Shown piece after piece: positions 37,141 through 48,670 of a DNA stretch of 64,000 bases (position 1 is its first letter; each line of letters begins with the position of its first letter). The DNA is from Chimonanthus salicifolius (lineage: Eukaryota; Streptophyta; Magnoliopsida; Laurales; Calycanthaceae), in the NCBI GenBank assembly GCA_013350335.1, contig CM023539.1, positions 28,017,043 through 28,081,042 of the forward strand, read 5' to 3'. The notes under the pieces were generated by a model. It saw nothing but the letters and a program-made list of their open reading frames with translations, was not told the DNA's origin and made no database searches. Position numbers and translations under genes: made by a program.

Positions 37141-40100
37141 AGTAACACCCCGAATTTTCACCACATATAATATAATGGATCTGGTCTATTTTGAATTACA
37201 AATTTATTGAATTTAATATTGATGGTTGAAATGGACCTTAGATGGGTAAGGAGTTGGGTCAATAACCCAATTAAGACCCAATGGATCATGGATAGGATTT
37301 GTTTTGAATGTAATTGGGTAAATATAATTAAATGGGTCAATTACCCAATTGGGACCCAACGGGTCATAGATGAACTGATTTTAAGGTAAATTGGTAAGGT
37401 TAATTTAATTGGATCAGCTACCCAATTAAGACCCAATGCATAAATCCACCTCATCAAGTGAGGTGACGTGTATGTGAGGTGGCATTGCCATGTGGCATGC
37501 ATGGAAGCCAACTAAGACAAAGTGCCACATCATTGAGTGACATGGCCAAGGTGGGACCTAAATGCAATATGGTGCATGGTTGGCTAAGCCATGGTTGAAT
37601 TGGTCAACCATGGGTGAGTCCAAAGGAATGGAGTGAATGCTGAGTTGCGTTGAGTTGAGTTGAATGGGAAGTTGAGGAGGCTTCCATGTGAGTTAAGAGG
37701 GAAGATGGAAAGTTTCCATCTCATGGGGATGAAAACCCATGACTCGATGGAAGTCAAAGAGACTCCTTAAGCTTAAGCCAAGTGTCCTCTTGGTTAAACC
37801 AAGGGACACCTTGGTTAGACAAAACTTTAAGGAGAAAGATGGAAGGACTTGGGCTAATACAAAGGACATCAACCAAAGAGGCTGCCCATATTTCTTGGCC
37901 GATCATCTCATTTCTTGAACGCAAGAGTTCTTTTTCTCTTCTCTCTCTCCCAACTACATTTTGACACTTAGAGGATCAGTGAAAAACCAAGGAAGGAGAA
38001 GGACTAGGAAGGAATTCAAATCTTAAAGAAAAGAAGGAGACGGAAAAATAAGGTATGTTAAGCTTAGTAACAATATGGGATTAAGGGAAGCCATAGCTTG
38101 GCCATGATATGGTCGAACCTATGGGTTCTAGATTTGATTGAAAGGACTGGCTAAACTGTTATAAGCCATGGAATTGTATATCCATTTGAGGAATGGATAT
38201 GTGTTGGAAACCAACAACCAAGGGATTTAATTTATAATTATGTTTTAATGGCTTAAGATTGGAATATATTATGAAAAGACTCTAGCTATGGCAAGAGAAT
38301 AGAGTGAACTCACTAACAGTGACATGTATGATATTATTTATGTTTAAATAATATTAGGAGTGAATTTCATGAAGAAGGATCAAGTCAAATATGTAAATAA
38401 AAGAGACTGACCTGGTGTGGCTGAAGACAGAAAACCATTTCTAGGAGTTTCAACCGACTGAATCTTCAGTCGACTGAACGAGGGCTGGATTAAAATATAT
38501 GGGATATAATGATGTTTCAACTGACTGAATTTGGGATTCAGTCGACTGAAAATAGACGTATCAAAGAAGTAAAAGGATCTGATGTGTTTCAGCCGACTGA
38601 ATCTGTGATTCAGTCGACTGAATTATTACTTATCAAACACAGAAACCATTGGTTGAGGATTCAGCTGACTGAATCATGGATTCAGTCGACTAAATCTATA
38701 CCGGCAGAACACATAGTAAAACTGATCCAAAGCCAGCCGACTGAATCTGTGATTCAGTCGACTGAAAGTGGATTGACCGAGAATGCAAAGGGTTTGACTC
38801 AGAGTTAGCCGACTGATTCTATAATTCAGCCGACTGAAAGGTAAGCGAGTCAAGGAATAATGGTACTAAGTTGGGTTTCAGCCGACTGAAAGTGTATTTC
38901 AGTCGACTAAAAGTCTGCGGTAAGGCAGAGAACAGTAACTGGAAGTGATTCAATCGACTGAATCAGGGATTAAGTTGACTGAATTGAAAAGTAAAATTTG
39001 TATAACTTTCCAGATGTTTTTGTCTGTGAGGAAGGATGTGAGGGATGATGAAAGTTAAATGAATAGTCAGATTGATTTGTGTGATTAAATGTAATAAGCT
39101 AAAAAAGATTTCGCAAAAGGGTTTGCGATTCATTTTGATGTGATCGTTGAACGACTTCTTCGTAAAACAGCAAGGAAGATATACTGGAATTTGGTAGGAT
39201 TCCTACCTTATTGAAATAATGTGGATCTTATATATATATAGTTGTGTTACTGATATGTATTTCCAAAGATGATGATTTACTTTGATTAAATAAATATAAA
39301 TGATTCTGAAACTGTTTTCAATGGTAACATGTGATTTGAAATGAAAAGGCATTATTGCGTTCGTGATCTCATGCATGACATGGGAGGGAATATATGGGAC
39401 ATCAAGCCAAGTTATGAGCTATCCGGACATGACTTGAGGCTTGAAAACAAGCTTGGAAGAAGCTATGTGAACCATTGATATGTTGGCCTTGTCCGGGATT
39501 GCTAGATAGGGGTATGGCGTAATTTGGACCAAAGGGCTCCGAGGTAACCAGTCCAAAAACCCTGCGCAGAGGGAGGAGTCCACGCTCCATCGGTAATTCC
39601 GATTAACATACGTGGGGAGGTATAACAATGACCTGGTGGTGCCGTCACAAAACACTGCGAACGTAAATGGCTAAGGGAACACCTTGACATGGCTTTATTT
39701 TATCAAGGAAACTATTGTTATGATTTGTATGGTGTTGGATATGGAGATTGGGTGAGGGATTATTGGCATATGACACCCATAACATGACACATACATTTGC
39801 ATGATTTGGATATGATTATCATGCGCTGTTTTAATACTATAAGGTGTTTTACTATTTTAATATGAAGTGCTTATTTTGATTTTTATATTGATCCTATGTG
39901 TACATAACCCTATTTGAAATTCCTACTGGGTGTGTTTACTAACGCCCTACTTCTACCCTTTAGATGATGAAACAGGAAATGGAAAAGATGTGGGACGTGA
40001 AGAAAGCCAAGCATAGGAGCTTGGACAGCTTATGCTAATTTTATTTAGCTGATTTTGAAATGATGTATTGGGAGAGCTATTAATTTTGGGATTGTAATAA

Positions 40101-40433
40101 CTTAGATTATTTTGCTATGGTTGGACGATATTTTGGATATTTAAACTTCAGTTAATTTTATGTGATTGACTTCCTTGCTTAATATTGATGTCATGGTTAT
40201 GGATGAAATTTTATCCATATGTTTATTCCGCAAATTATTGTAAACGTGTGAACTGTTTTAGTGGACTTGGTCCACGCACATGTATTGGTGGCCAGTTAAG
40301 GGTCGGGTTTTGCAAACTCGGACTTAGCTCGCTTCGTGACGTTCTTACTCTCTCTCACTCTTTATTTAAATATATATATATATATATATATACACTCTGA
40401 TTTTCGGCGAGTGAAAAAGGGTGGGGCGTTATA
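37141..40433 (+). mobile_element. Class B solo LTR with TSD TTATA
   Basis: The 3293-bp LTR starts AGTAACACCCCG (TG changed to AG) and ends GTGGGGCGTTATA (CA changed to TA). TTATA at 37136-37140 recurs at 40434-40438. The host LTR reads CAATTTTATA-AGCTAAGAAA across the site, as at 29430-29445. It contains the full class B layout: AATTGGG-rich start, leader, palindrome array, TAGGATTCCTACC palindrome near 39192, distal block and a short TA repeat near 40375. Confidence 0.93.
38447..38984. repeat. Class B palindrome array
   Basis: About eight pairs of (G/C)CGACTGAATC / GATTCAGTCGACTGAA occur. Several copies are exact (38530, 38604, 38751). The order matches 18330-18897. Confidence 0.9.
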
Positions 40434-40464
40434 TTATAAGCTAAGAAAAATCTGGGTTGTTACA

Positions 40465-40961
40465 GTTGACCACGAGGGGTCGTCTCAACTTTTACCGAGG
40501 AGTCGGTGCATATAAGACTCTCGATCAGAGGCATACCCAGAATGACAGTTCAATGTTCCAGAACCTATGTCAATTTGGACAACTAGTCCTTGACCACGAT
40601 GGGTCGATCCTGACTACACCGAGAGGTCGGTGAGATAGACTGGTCGTACTGACAGTGAAACCAAATACATATTTTCAAATTGGGTTCTAATTCACTGTCA
40701 AGCATCCTCTCTAGGATTTTTATGATTTAACCATTTGTTTTTTTTTAAGCCCAGGGATAGTCCTCTTTGTGGTGTGGGTACCACTTAAAGTCATCTATGG
40801 CCATAGTACCTATTTTGTGATTGCCATAACGATGAGCTTCAATCCAATGGAGCGTGATCTTCATTCTTGATCACATTAGGTCTTCAAGTTTCTAGCAAGT
40901 GTTTCTTTCCGACTCATGGAATTGACAAACATAGGGACTTGGCTAAACTGAGGCACTAACA
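40465..40961 (-). mobile_element. Copia LTR fragment
   Basis: This matches 45716-46215 and 53110-53613: GACCACGAGGGGTCG, ACCGAGGAGTCGGTG, AACCATTTGTT, TGGAGCGTGATCTT and the end GGCACTAACA, which in sense is the LTR start TGTTAGTGCC. The left side is cut by the Tekay-A insertion at 40464. The rest of this Copia element is not recognised nearby. Confidence 0.82.
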
Positions 40962-41504
40962 GTAACTGTTGGATTAAAACAGCCATAACTCGGTTTGAGC
41001 CAAATAAAATATTTCTAGAATCAACATTGACAGACCTATCTACTGTAAAAATATGAGAATTTATGAATAATTGTGTTGTTCCCAAAAAATTCAGCAATAA
41101 GAACCAAAATTCTACACTATTCGATCCCTTAATTAAACTTAATCCAATTACCCAGACTATTGATTTTTGGGATTTGTCGTAGATAGGGAAGAACCCTATC
41201 AGTCCTAACTGATGAAATTATCTAATTCCATAGATCTAAACAAAATTAATTTTAATAAGCTTAGAACTATGAATTTAACTACAACAAAGTTGGTTTCAAG
41301 AGTACTCTAAAAGCTTGGATTTTAGTGTGTTGTGCACTTCACGAATCTTAGGTAAGGAGAACAATTCACTCATGTTTTATTTACTGAAATTTTGATTACT
41401 TGATGTATTCATATGTGGTGTGATCAAATGCATAGACTGGGTTTAGAAAAATGCACTGAGAAAATTGTATTTAAAACGGGTAAATTTCGGTGCAACTCAC
41501 ATGA
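40962..41504. other. Unassigned sequence
   Basis: AT-rich, with no long open frame, terminal repeats or family text that I recognise. It lies between a Copia LTR start and a candidate solo LTR. It could be Copia 3' interior or older host DNA. Confidence 0.5.
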
Positions 41505-42987
41505 TGTAACGCTTGAATTTTGTGGCTAAATGTTCAAAACCAGTGAGTGTCTCAATTTGCCCAGATTATGGTTCTTACCTGTTTATCTCGTTGGAAAACC
41601 GAATTCATGTATTCTAATTTTTGGATGGAAAAATTAGATTGGTATAATATGTATTATGGTTTAAAAATTTTGGTGAAATTCTAGAACTTGGACGTTATTG
41701 CTATGCCATATGTATTGAGTCATAATTGTGCTTCACATGCTTATTTTATTGGAATATATATGCATGGGACTGATTTAGTATTTGGATATGTTAAAATGTT
41801 TTGTGAAATTATTATGGCATATTGGCATGTTTATTTGAGCAAATCTCCATCTATGTATATTATTTTGTCTTGACATTCATGCATGATTATTATATGTGAG
41901 GCATTCATGTATAAACATCCACAGGTGGGTGGTGATGGAGATATGATTGTGGTCCATGTGACGCTGAGTTGATGGCTGATTTGGGGCCTTTTTTTGCCAA
42001 CATACAGTTGATGGACGGTTAGGGGCCTGTCTTTGTCAACTATGACCATTGGGTTCGAGTCCATGGATGTTGCTGCTTTGGCCAAGTAGGGATGGGTATT
42101 GATGACTATCAGATATTGATTGGGCCAAGTAGGGTTGGGTCTATATGATTGTCAAATCCTGATTTGGCCAAGCAGGGACAGGTTATGAAGACTCCAGCTT
42201 TTACCGTTGGAGGCCTAGTCTATGTGACCATTATGTGCACATATTTGTTGGTGATTGGTGGGATACATGGGTTGGGAAATCATGCATCTTGGCATTGCAT
42301 ATTGCATATTGCATCTCAAGCATTATCTGAATTATGCAATTGTGTTTATGATAATTGGAATATGTTATGGTCTTTATATCTATGTTTGAGTATGCTATCA
42401 TGGTTAGATATATGTTGTGTTTTTATTTTCTTCATTGGGCTTGGAGCTCACTCTCTTGCATCATAGGAAGACTCTTGGAATTGAACTTACGTGAGACTTC
42501 GGTGCAGCCTTAGGAGCTCAGAGCGTGATAACTAGGAGATTTAATTTGATATCTTAGACTATTCAAATATAGATAAATAGACTTTGGATTTATTGGATTA
42601 TGTTATTTGAGGATTTATGTTATTGGTTTTTTAAGAATCTTTGAGACTTAATTAGGTTAACTGAGGCCTTAAATTTGAGATTATTTATATTGGGCATGTG
42701 GTGATGAGATTAGTTATGTTATCTTGCTAGATTAATAAATTTGGTGTTTGGTGATCCATATAACTATGGATTTCGATTTGTTTATGGGAATGGGATTATT
42801 CGACTATGACTAAATTATGTATGCATTGTGGCATACGAAATGAGAATTGTGTTATGCAATTAAATATTGGTTTTCATTATTGATATAAAATTCCAAAAAA
42901 AAAAAGAGCCATGTTATAGTCAAATCCTATATTTGGATCGGAATTTCATTGTGTACCGCCTTGTTTCCTCTTCAGATGGGCGTTACA
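41505..42987 (+). mobile_element. Candidate solo LTR of a different gypsy family
   Basis: The 1483-bp unit begins TGTAACGCTTGAATTTTG and ends GATGGGCGTTACA, giving 8-bp inverted ends TGTAACGC/GCGTTACA. An A-run lies about 85 bp before the end, as in the Tekay LTRs. The interior has short tandem repeats (TTGGCCAAGTAGGGATGGGT type, 42079-42180). It is not similar to the class A or B interiors. Flanks are CATGA on the left and CATTT on the right, which do not match beyond CAT, so the TSD is unproven. Confidence 0.5.
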
Positions 42988-43099
42988 CATTTAGTCAAGT
43001 GTTCAATCATTAGTTTCAAGGAAATAATTTCATTTTTGTGTTCAACGTGGACTTGAGAGGAAGAGGAGAGATTTTTCAACTTTCTATTTCAAATCTTTG

Positions 43100-44260
43100 T
43101 TTTCTAAGTCAAGATTTTTATGGACATGTGCTTTCGAAATGAATTCCTTATTTTCTCTTTTTCAACAACCATTTTCAAATTTTGATTTTTCAACCTCATT
43201 TGAAATTGAGGAAATCTCTTTCTTGAGAGTTGCATTTCTTTTATCTTGTAATTTGAGTCCATTATGTAATTCATCAATTAGATCATATAACTCATTCATG
43301 TTAGGAGGTTCATCAAATGAATTTTCAAGTGTAGAGTTTACCTCATCGTCATTTGCCATGAGACAAAAATTGTTGTTTCTTCATGGCTTTGCTCATCTTC
43401 ACTTTCACTATTATGGGAATCATCCCAAGTGGTTTTCAGTGCCATCTTTTTCGATTTCCCTCCATCTTTCTTCTTTAGTGGGCATTTAGGCCAGATATAT
43501 CCGGATTTTTGCCATCTATAACATATCACTTGGTTATTTTTGCTTGATTCACCCTTTGGAGCTTCTTTCTTGTTTTATGAGATCATTCTTTCTTCTCACT
43601 AAGATTCTTATCTACTTTGAGAGCATTGAAATTTCATTCTTTCACTACTCTTCTTCATGGTCATAGTCACTCATTTGAGAGGCTTTGAAAGAAAGACCCT
43701 TCTTGTGTCTAGATTCTTCCCCATGGCCTTCCATTGTAATCTCATGAGTGAAAAGTGAGCCCAAAAGTTCGTCAAGGCTTATGGATAGATCCTTTGCTTC
43801 TAGAATTATCGTGATTTCTTTCCAACTTCTTGTTAATGTCCTGAGAATCTTACTCACGTTGTTTTCATTATAGTAAACTTTCCCAAATGATTTGAGACCA
43901 TTAACTATAGTAGTAAAGCGTGTAAACATATCAGTCATGGATTCATCGCATTTCAAATTGAAAAGTTCGTAGGAATGAACAAGCATATCGATTTTGGACT
44001 TTTTCACTTGAGTAGTCCATTCATAAGTTACTTGAAATTTGTCCCAAATTTCTTTTGCTGATTAGCAAGAGGATACTCAATTTAACTCATTGCGATCCAA
44101 AGCACAGAATAAATTGTTCATGGCCTTGGAATTTAGTTGGACAAGGTTCCTTTCATTGTCATCCCATTCAGCCTTGGTTTTAAGAACATCAACATTTGTT
44201 GCATCCCTTTTATAAGAATATGAGTGGAAGTCCCATTGCCCATGGTGCTTGAACAACATG
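43100..44260 (-). pseudogene. Copia (SIRE-like) gag remnant
   Basis: Sense pieces in order: AEWDDNERNLVQLNSKAMNN near the start (44100-44175), then a stop, SKIDMLVHSYELFNLK (43990), MFTRFTTIVNGLKSFGK, KILRTLTRSWKEITIILEAKDL, LDELLGSLFTHEI (43750), an acidic linker, and a knuckle CYRWQKSGYIWPKC (about 43485-43529). This is the UBN2-type gag of Copia SIRE/Maximus elements. In the knuckle the second Cys is Trp and the His is Tyr, so zinc binding is lost. Frame breaks occur near 43360, 43620 and 44070. Protease and later domains are missing; sequence to the left changes at 42987. Confidence 0.82.
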
Positions 44261-44261
44261 A

Positions 44262-46215
44262 TTGACCCGATCGGGGGGGGGGGAGGGGAGATGGGGGGAT
44301 GTTGAATAGGTCAATCCCATTTTTCATAGTGTTTACAAATTTCTCGATTGATTTGAGTACAGCGGAACATTTATCAAAAGATTTGTTTAGTATCATAAAT
44401 TCTCTAAGTGATCAGACTAAGATTACGACCCTTTACATATGTCTTTATTATTAATGCTTGTACACAATATTTAAAATAAGATAATCAATATGCAAAATAA
44501 TGTGTGTTGAGAAGAGTACTTAAATAATAAATACAAACACACAAATATCAAATACTATAAAACCAATTTAAAGTGGTTCGGTTAGCCAACCTACATCCAT
44601 TGTTAGGACTCTCTAAACCTTGAGCTATCCCCAAAATCCACTAAGTGGGGACTTACACCCTCACAATTAGAATAGGAATTCGACCTCACTCAATCGGCTA
44701 GGAATTTCATCTGGCACTGTAGAATAGGAATTCCACCTATCCATTTGTCTTGAAATTCCACCCACCAATGTGTCGGAGATGCCGCTCCAGATTTTTTATA
44801 GTGGTTCCGAAACCAAGTTTCCTTTATCCACTTTCGGAACAAAGGTTTTAAAATAAAATTAAAACCAAGAAACACTTGCCTTTGTATCTCTTTCTCTTGA
44901 TGTGTGCTTCATGAAGATCCCACGCAATGTGTGCCAATGCTCCGCTCATAGCCGCCGTATAGAAATCACAATCCAGGGTGACAAGGAAACTGGTTGTACC
45001 AAAGGTTTCCTACTTTATGTTCTTCTCTTTCTGTTTTCCTCCCTTGCAAACTCAATAAATAGATTGGTTGTTTATGGTTTTTCTTTACTTCTCTCTCTTT
45101 CTCACTTACAAACTCAATCAACAGATTGGTTTTTTATGATTTTACTTTCATCCACTCTCTCTCACAAACTCAATCCCTAAGATTGGTTGTATATGATTCT
45201 CCAAGTGTAAGCACGAGAGAGAGAGAGTGATCCTCCTGTTGGCCATTATTTAATTTCACTGATAATGATGAGGGTCCAACTGATCTTGCTGAAGGATAAC
45301 AACTGGTTGAATAGAGATCGGTTTTTATAGAGAAGGCAATAAGTTGTTGTAACGGTAATGTACTGACAAGTCGGTCGCACCGAGGGGTCGGTGACTAGAA
45401 ATGTTACCGTTCCACAACCCGACAATTGCGCAATAATGCACTTCAACGGTAATATTCTTTCTCGGTCGACATGTCGTTGTCGCCGATGGGTCGACAGTAA
45501 TGGTATCGATAGATCAGTCCATACGAGAGGCTCGATTTGGGGCAACACCATGCTAACAGAGTTTCATGTCCCGAAACTTGTCATACCGAGAACAAAATGT
45601 CGCCTTTTACCAAGGAGTCGGTACTCTTGATCGGTCTTGAACTTACCGATATGTTTGTTTTCTAGAGAGCCCACTTGAGTTTTAAGTCCATAACTCAAAC
45701 ATCTTTATTGAATAGTCGTTTGACCACGAGGGGTTATTCAACTCATCACCGAGGGGTCGGTGCATACGAGACTGTCGATCTGAGGCTTACCCAGAATGAT
45801 AGTTCTTTGATCCAGAACCTATGTTAATCTGGTCGAACAGTCGTTGATCACGATGGGTCGATCCTGTCTCCACCGAGGGGTCGGTGAGAACAACTAGTCG
45901 AGCTGACAGTGATACCAAGTACATATTTCCAAGTTGGGTTCCAATTCACTGTCAAGCTTCCTCTCTATGCTTTTTATGATTTAACCATTTGTTCCACTAA
46001 GCCTTGGGATAGTCTTCTCTAAGGTGTGGGTACCACGTAAAGTCATAGACATGACCACAATACATGTTTTGTAATTGCCATAACGATGAGCTTCAATCCG
46101 GTGGAGCATGGTATTTACTCTTGATCACCTTGGGTCTTCAAGCTTCTGGCAATTGCTTCTTTCCGAGTCATAAAATTGACAAACTTAGGGACTTGGTCAA
46201 GCGAAGGCACTAAAA
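44262..46215 (-). mobile_element. Copia LTR (left copy), minus strand
   Basis: This LTR of about 1.9 kb ends (sense start) at GGCACTAAAA, a mutated form of GGCACTAACA, next to a polypurine tract. It matches 47634-48670 plus 52775-53613. The sense 3' end is blurred: clear similarity to the right copy starts at 44309-44318 (AATCCCATTTTTCATAGTG), but G-rich text to 44262 may belong to it. It includes TTAAAGTGGTTCGGTTAGCC near 44570, a CTCTCTCTTTCTC stretch, and repeated ACCGAGGGGTCGGT words (45375-45890). Confidence 0.75.
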
Positions 46216-47626
46216 ATCTCCCCCTTTGTCAATTTCATGACAAAACCTTGAAGCAAACCCATTTACAATCCCACCCTTATTACATCTCATTTACATACAA
46301 AATATTACATTAATTACATGTACATATTCAAATGGAAAACAAGACTATGATCTTCACATATTCTTGTTTAGCTTGCTTTATCTCATTTTTCCTGTTCAAG
46401 TATAAAAACAAGCAACACTAGAAAATCATTAGAAGGGTTAGTCCTAAAACATAAATATGCATTCATGGACTAAACAAGATTTATATTTAAGCTCTCCCAT
46501 ATTCCCTGATTTCCTAGTGACCAACACTATCCATTGCTTATCCAATCTATCAATGTTGAGAAGATTTCTCACCCAATCTTCTTTGAGTTTGATCTCCCAA
46601 ACTCCAAGCATAGATATTCTCCCTATGTCAATTGGCTTAACCAATTTCACCCATTTAATTGGTTTTGATTTCATCTAGCTTCTACTCATTTCTCCCCCAT
46701 TTTGTCATACAATTGACAAAGATTAGTAGGCAAACATCGCTTTTCAAGCACTACCCCATGCTTCTTGCATTTAGTGCTTAACCAAGCTCTAACTCATGGT
46801 TCTCTCCTATGGTTCAATGCACACTTTTCGTGCATTAAGGCAAGATACAAGGTGATTCCAAAACATATTTCAAATGTGAATCCCTTTACACATTTGAACA
46901 CAATTATTGTGAGACTTGCAATCTAAGTTCACAATCCAGTGATGGCCTTTTCTCAAATCTGTTTTTAATCTTGGGTGTCTTCCTATTTGATCTTTTGAAT
47001 CAACATTTGTAGATTTTGTACCATGATGTTGTCTTAACACACAAGGCATACATTTTGGTACATGGCCTCATAGGATACTTGGAGGTTACTACCTTCATCA
47101 AGTTCCTTTTCTCTATCCTCTTATTCTCTAGAGGATTTAGCTTGGATTTTTTCAATGAATGAACCATTCACCTATATTCTTAATACACACATTGGTCAAG
47201 ATAGGTGGTGTCATCCATTGGGCTAGAAAAGACAATTTTTCTATGGATTCATTTAGCCTCTTTTGTTACTTCATATCTTTTAGATATTTTAAGTGTATAT
47301 TATGAAACAACAATGATCAATGCTACAAGTGTTTGATTAAAGTGTATAGATAATTCATCACTAGTCCAAGTAGTTTTGGTCTTTGGGCTGAGTGGTCATG
47401 GAAGTTAAAGACTTTATGCAATATGTTTTCTATAGGCACAAACCACTTTCTATTCACCTATTTCTGAATCATATTTATGATGTAAATATTTAAAGCTTTT
47501 CAATTCATTTTTCATCATAAATAGAGGATTGAAAATATCATGGCTTTTTCTTATAGCCATTGTTCTAGCATGAATCATCTCGAACGGTTAAGTCCTTTCA
47601 TAAGAGCACGAGGATCTGATACCAAT
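46216..47626 (-). mobile_element. Interior of an internally deleted Copia element
   Basis: Only 1.41 kb separates the two LTRs. On the - strand the PBS (rc at 47614-47624) is at one end and a polypurine tract (rc ATCTCCCCCTTTGTC at 46216-46230) at the other. The half near the tract resembles 62819-63480 (CTCCCCCATTTTGT, AATTGACAAAG). No gag, protease, integrase or RT domain can be read. It looks like a non-autonomous derivative that lost its coding region but kept the ends needed for reverse transcription. Confidence 0.72.
47614..47624 (-). other. Copia primer-binding site
   Basis: The reverse complement TGGTATCAGAT is a near-exact initiator tRNA-Met site, one base off TGGTATCAGAG. It lies two bases from the LTR edge placed at 47627. 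Confidence 0.8.
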
Positions 47627-48670
47627 TGAAAGTCCCATTGTCCATGGTGTTTACAAATTTCTTTATTGATTTGAGTGTAGCGGAACATTTATCAAGAGAT
47701 GTGTTTAGTGTGATAAATTCTCTAAGTGATCACATTAAGATTATGACCCCTTACATATTGTATGATTATCAATGCTTGTACACAATGTTTAAAATAAGAT
47801 AATCAATATGCAAAGTGATGTGTGTTGAGAAGAGTACTTAAATGGTAAATACAAACAGACAAATATCAAACACCATAATGACCAATTTAAAGTGGTTTGG
47901 TTAACCAACCTAAATCCACTGTTAGGACTCGCTCAACCTTGAGCTATCTCCAAAATCCAGTAAGTGGGGACTTACAACCTCACAATTAGAGTAGGAATTC
48001 CACCTCACTCAATTGGCTGGGAATTTCACCCACCACTGTAGAATAGGAAATTCCACCTATCCATTTGTCTAGGAATTCCACCCACCACTGTGCCGGAGAC
48101 GCCGCTCCAGGTTTTTTATAGTGGCTCCGGAACCGAACTTCCTTAATCCACTTTCAGAACAAAGGTTTTAAAATAAAAGTAAAACAAAAAAGCACTTGCC
48201 TTTCTAGTTCTTTCTCTTGATGTGTGCTTCATGAAGATCCCACCCAATGTGTTCCGACGCTCCGCCTCGTAGCCGTCGTATAGCAAGCATAATCCAGGGT
48301 GACAAAGAAACTGGTTGTACCAAAGGTTCTTCTCTTTCTCTTTTCCTCCCTTGCAAACTAAATCAATAGATTGGTTGTCTAGGGTTTTTCTTTCCTTCAC
48401 TCTCTTTCTCGCTTACAAACTCAATAGATTGGTTGATTATGATTTTACTTTCCTCCTCTCTCTCTCACAAACTCAATCCCTAAGATTGGTTGTACATGAT
48501 TCCCCAAGTGTAAGCACGAGAGAGAGAGAGTGATCCTCTTGTTGGCCATTGTTTAATCTCACTGATAATGATGAGGGTCCAACTGATCATGCTGAAGGAT
48601 AACAACTGGTTGCATAGAGATCGATTTTTATAGAGAAGGCAACAAGTTGTTATAACGGTAATGTACTGAC

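Larger units (their letters stand above)
34411..40464 (-). mobile_element. Class B 5' LTR of Tekay-A, interrupted
   Basis: The LTR 3' end (rc TGTAATGCCC) is at 34411 and its 5' end (rc ...GGGTTGTTACA) at 40464. The solo LTR 37141-40433 splits it with TTATA duplicated. Its own length is about 2.76 kb, 0.5 kb shorter than other class B LTRs, with a shorter palindrome array. The right flank begins GTTGA and continues as Copia LTR sequence, so Tekay-A inserted into a Copia LTR. Confidence 0.88.

Noticed and set aside
38509..38808. Open frame with repeated QSTE-type residues as a repeat protein
   Set aside because: It is a translation of the TTCAGTCGACTGAA array; no start context, and the other arrays have stops.
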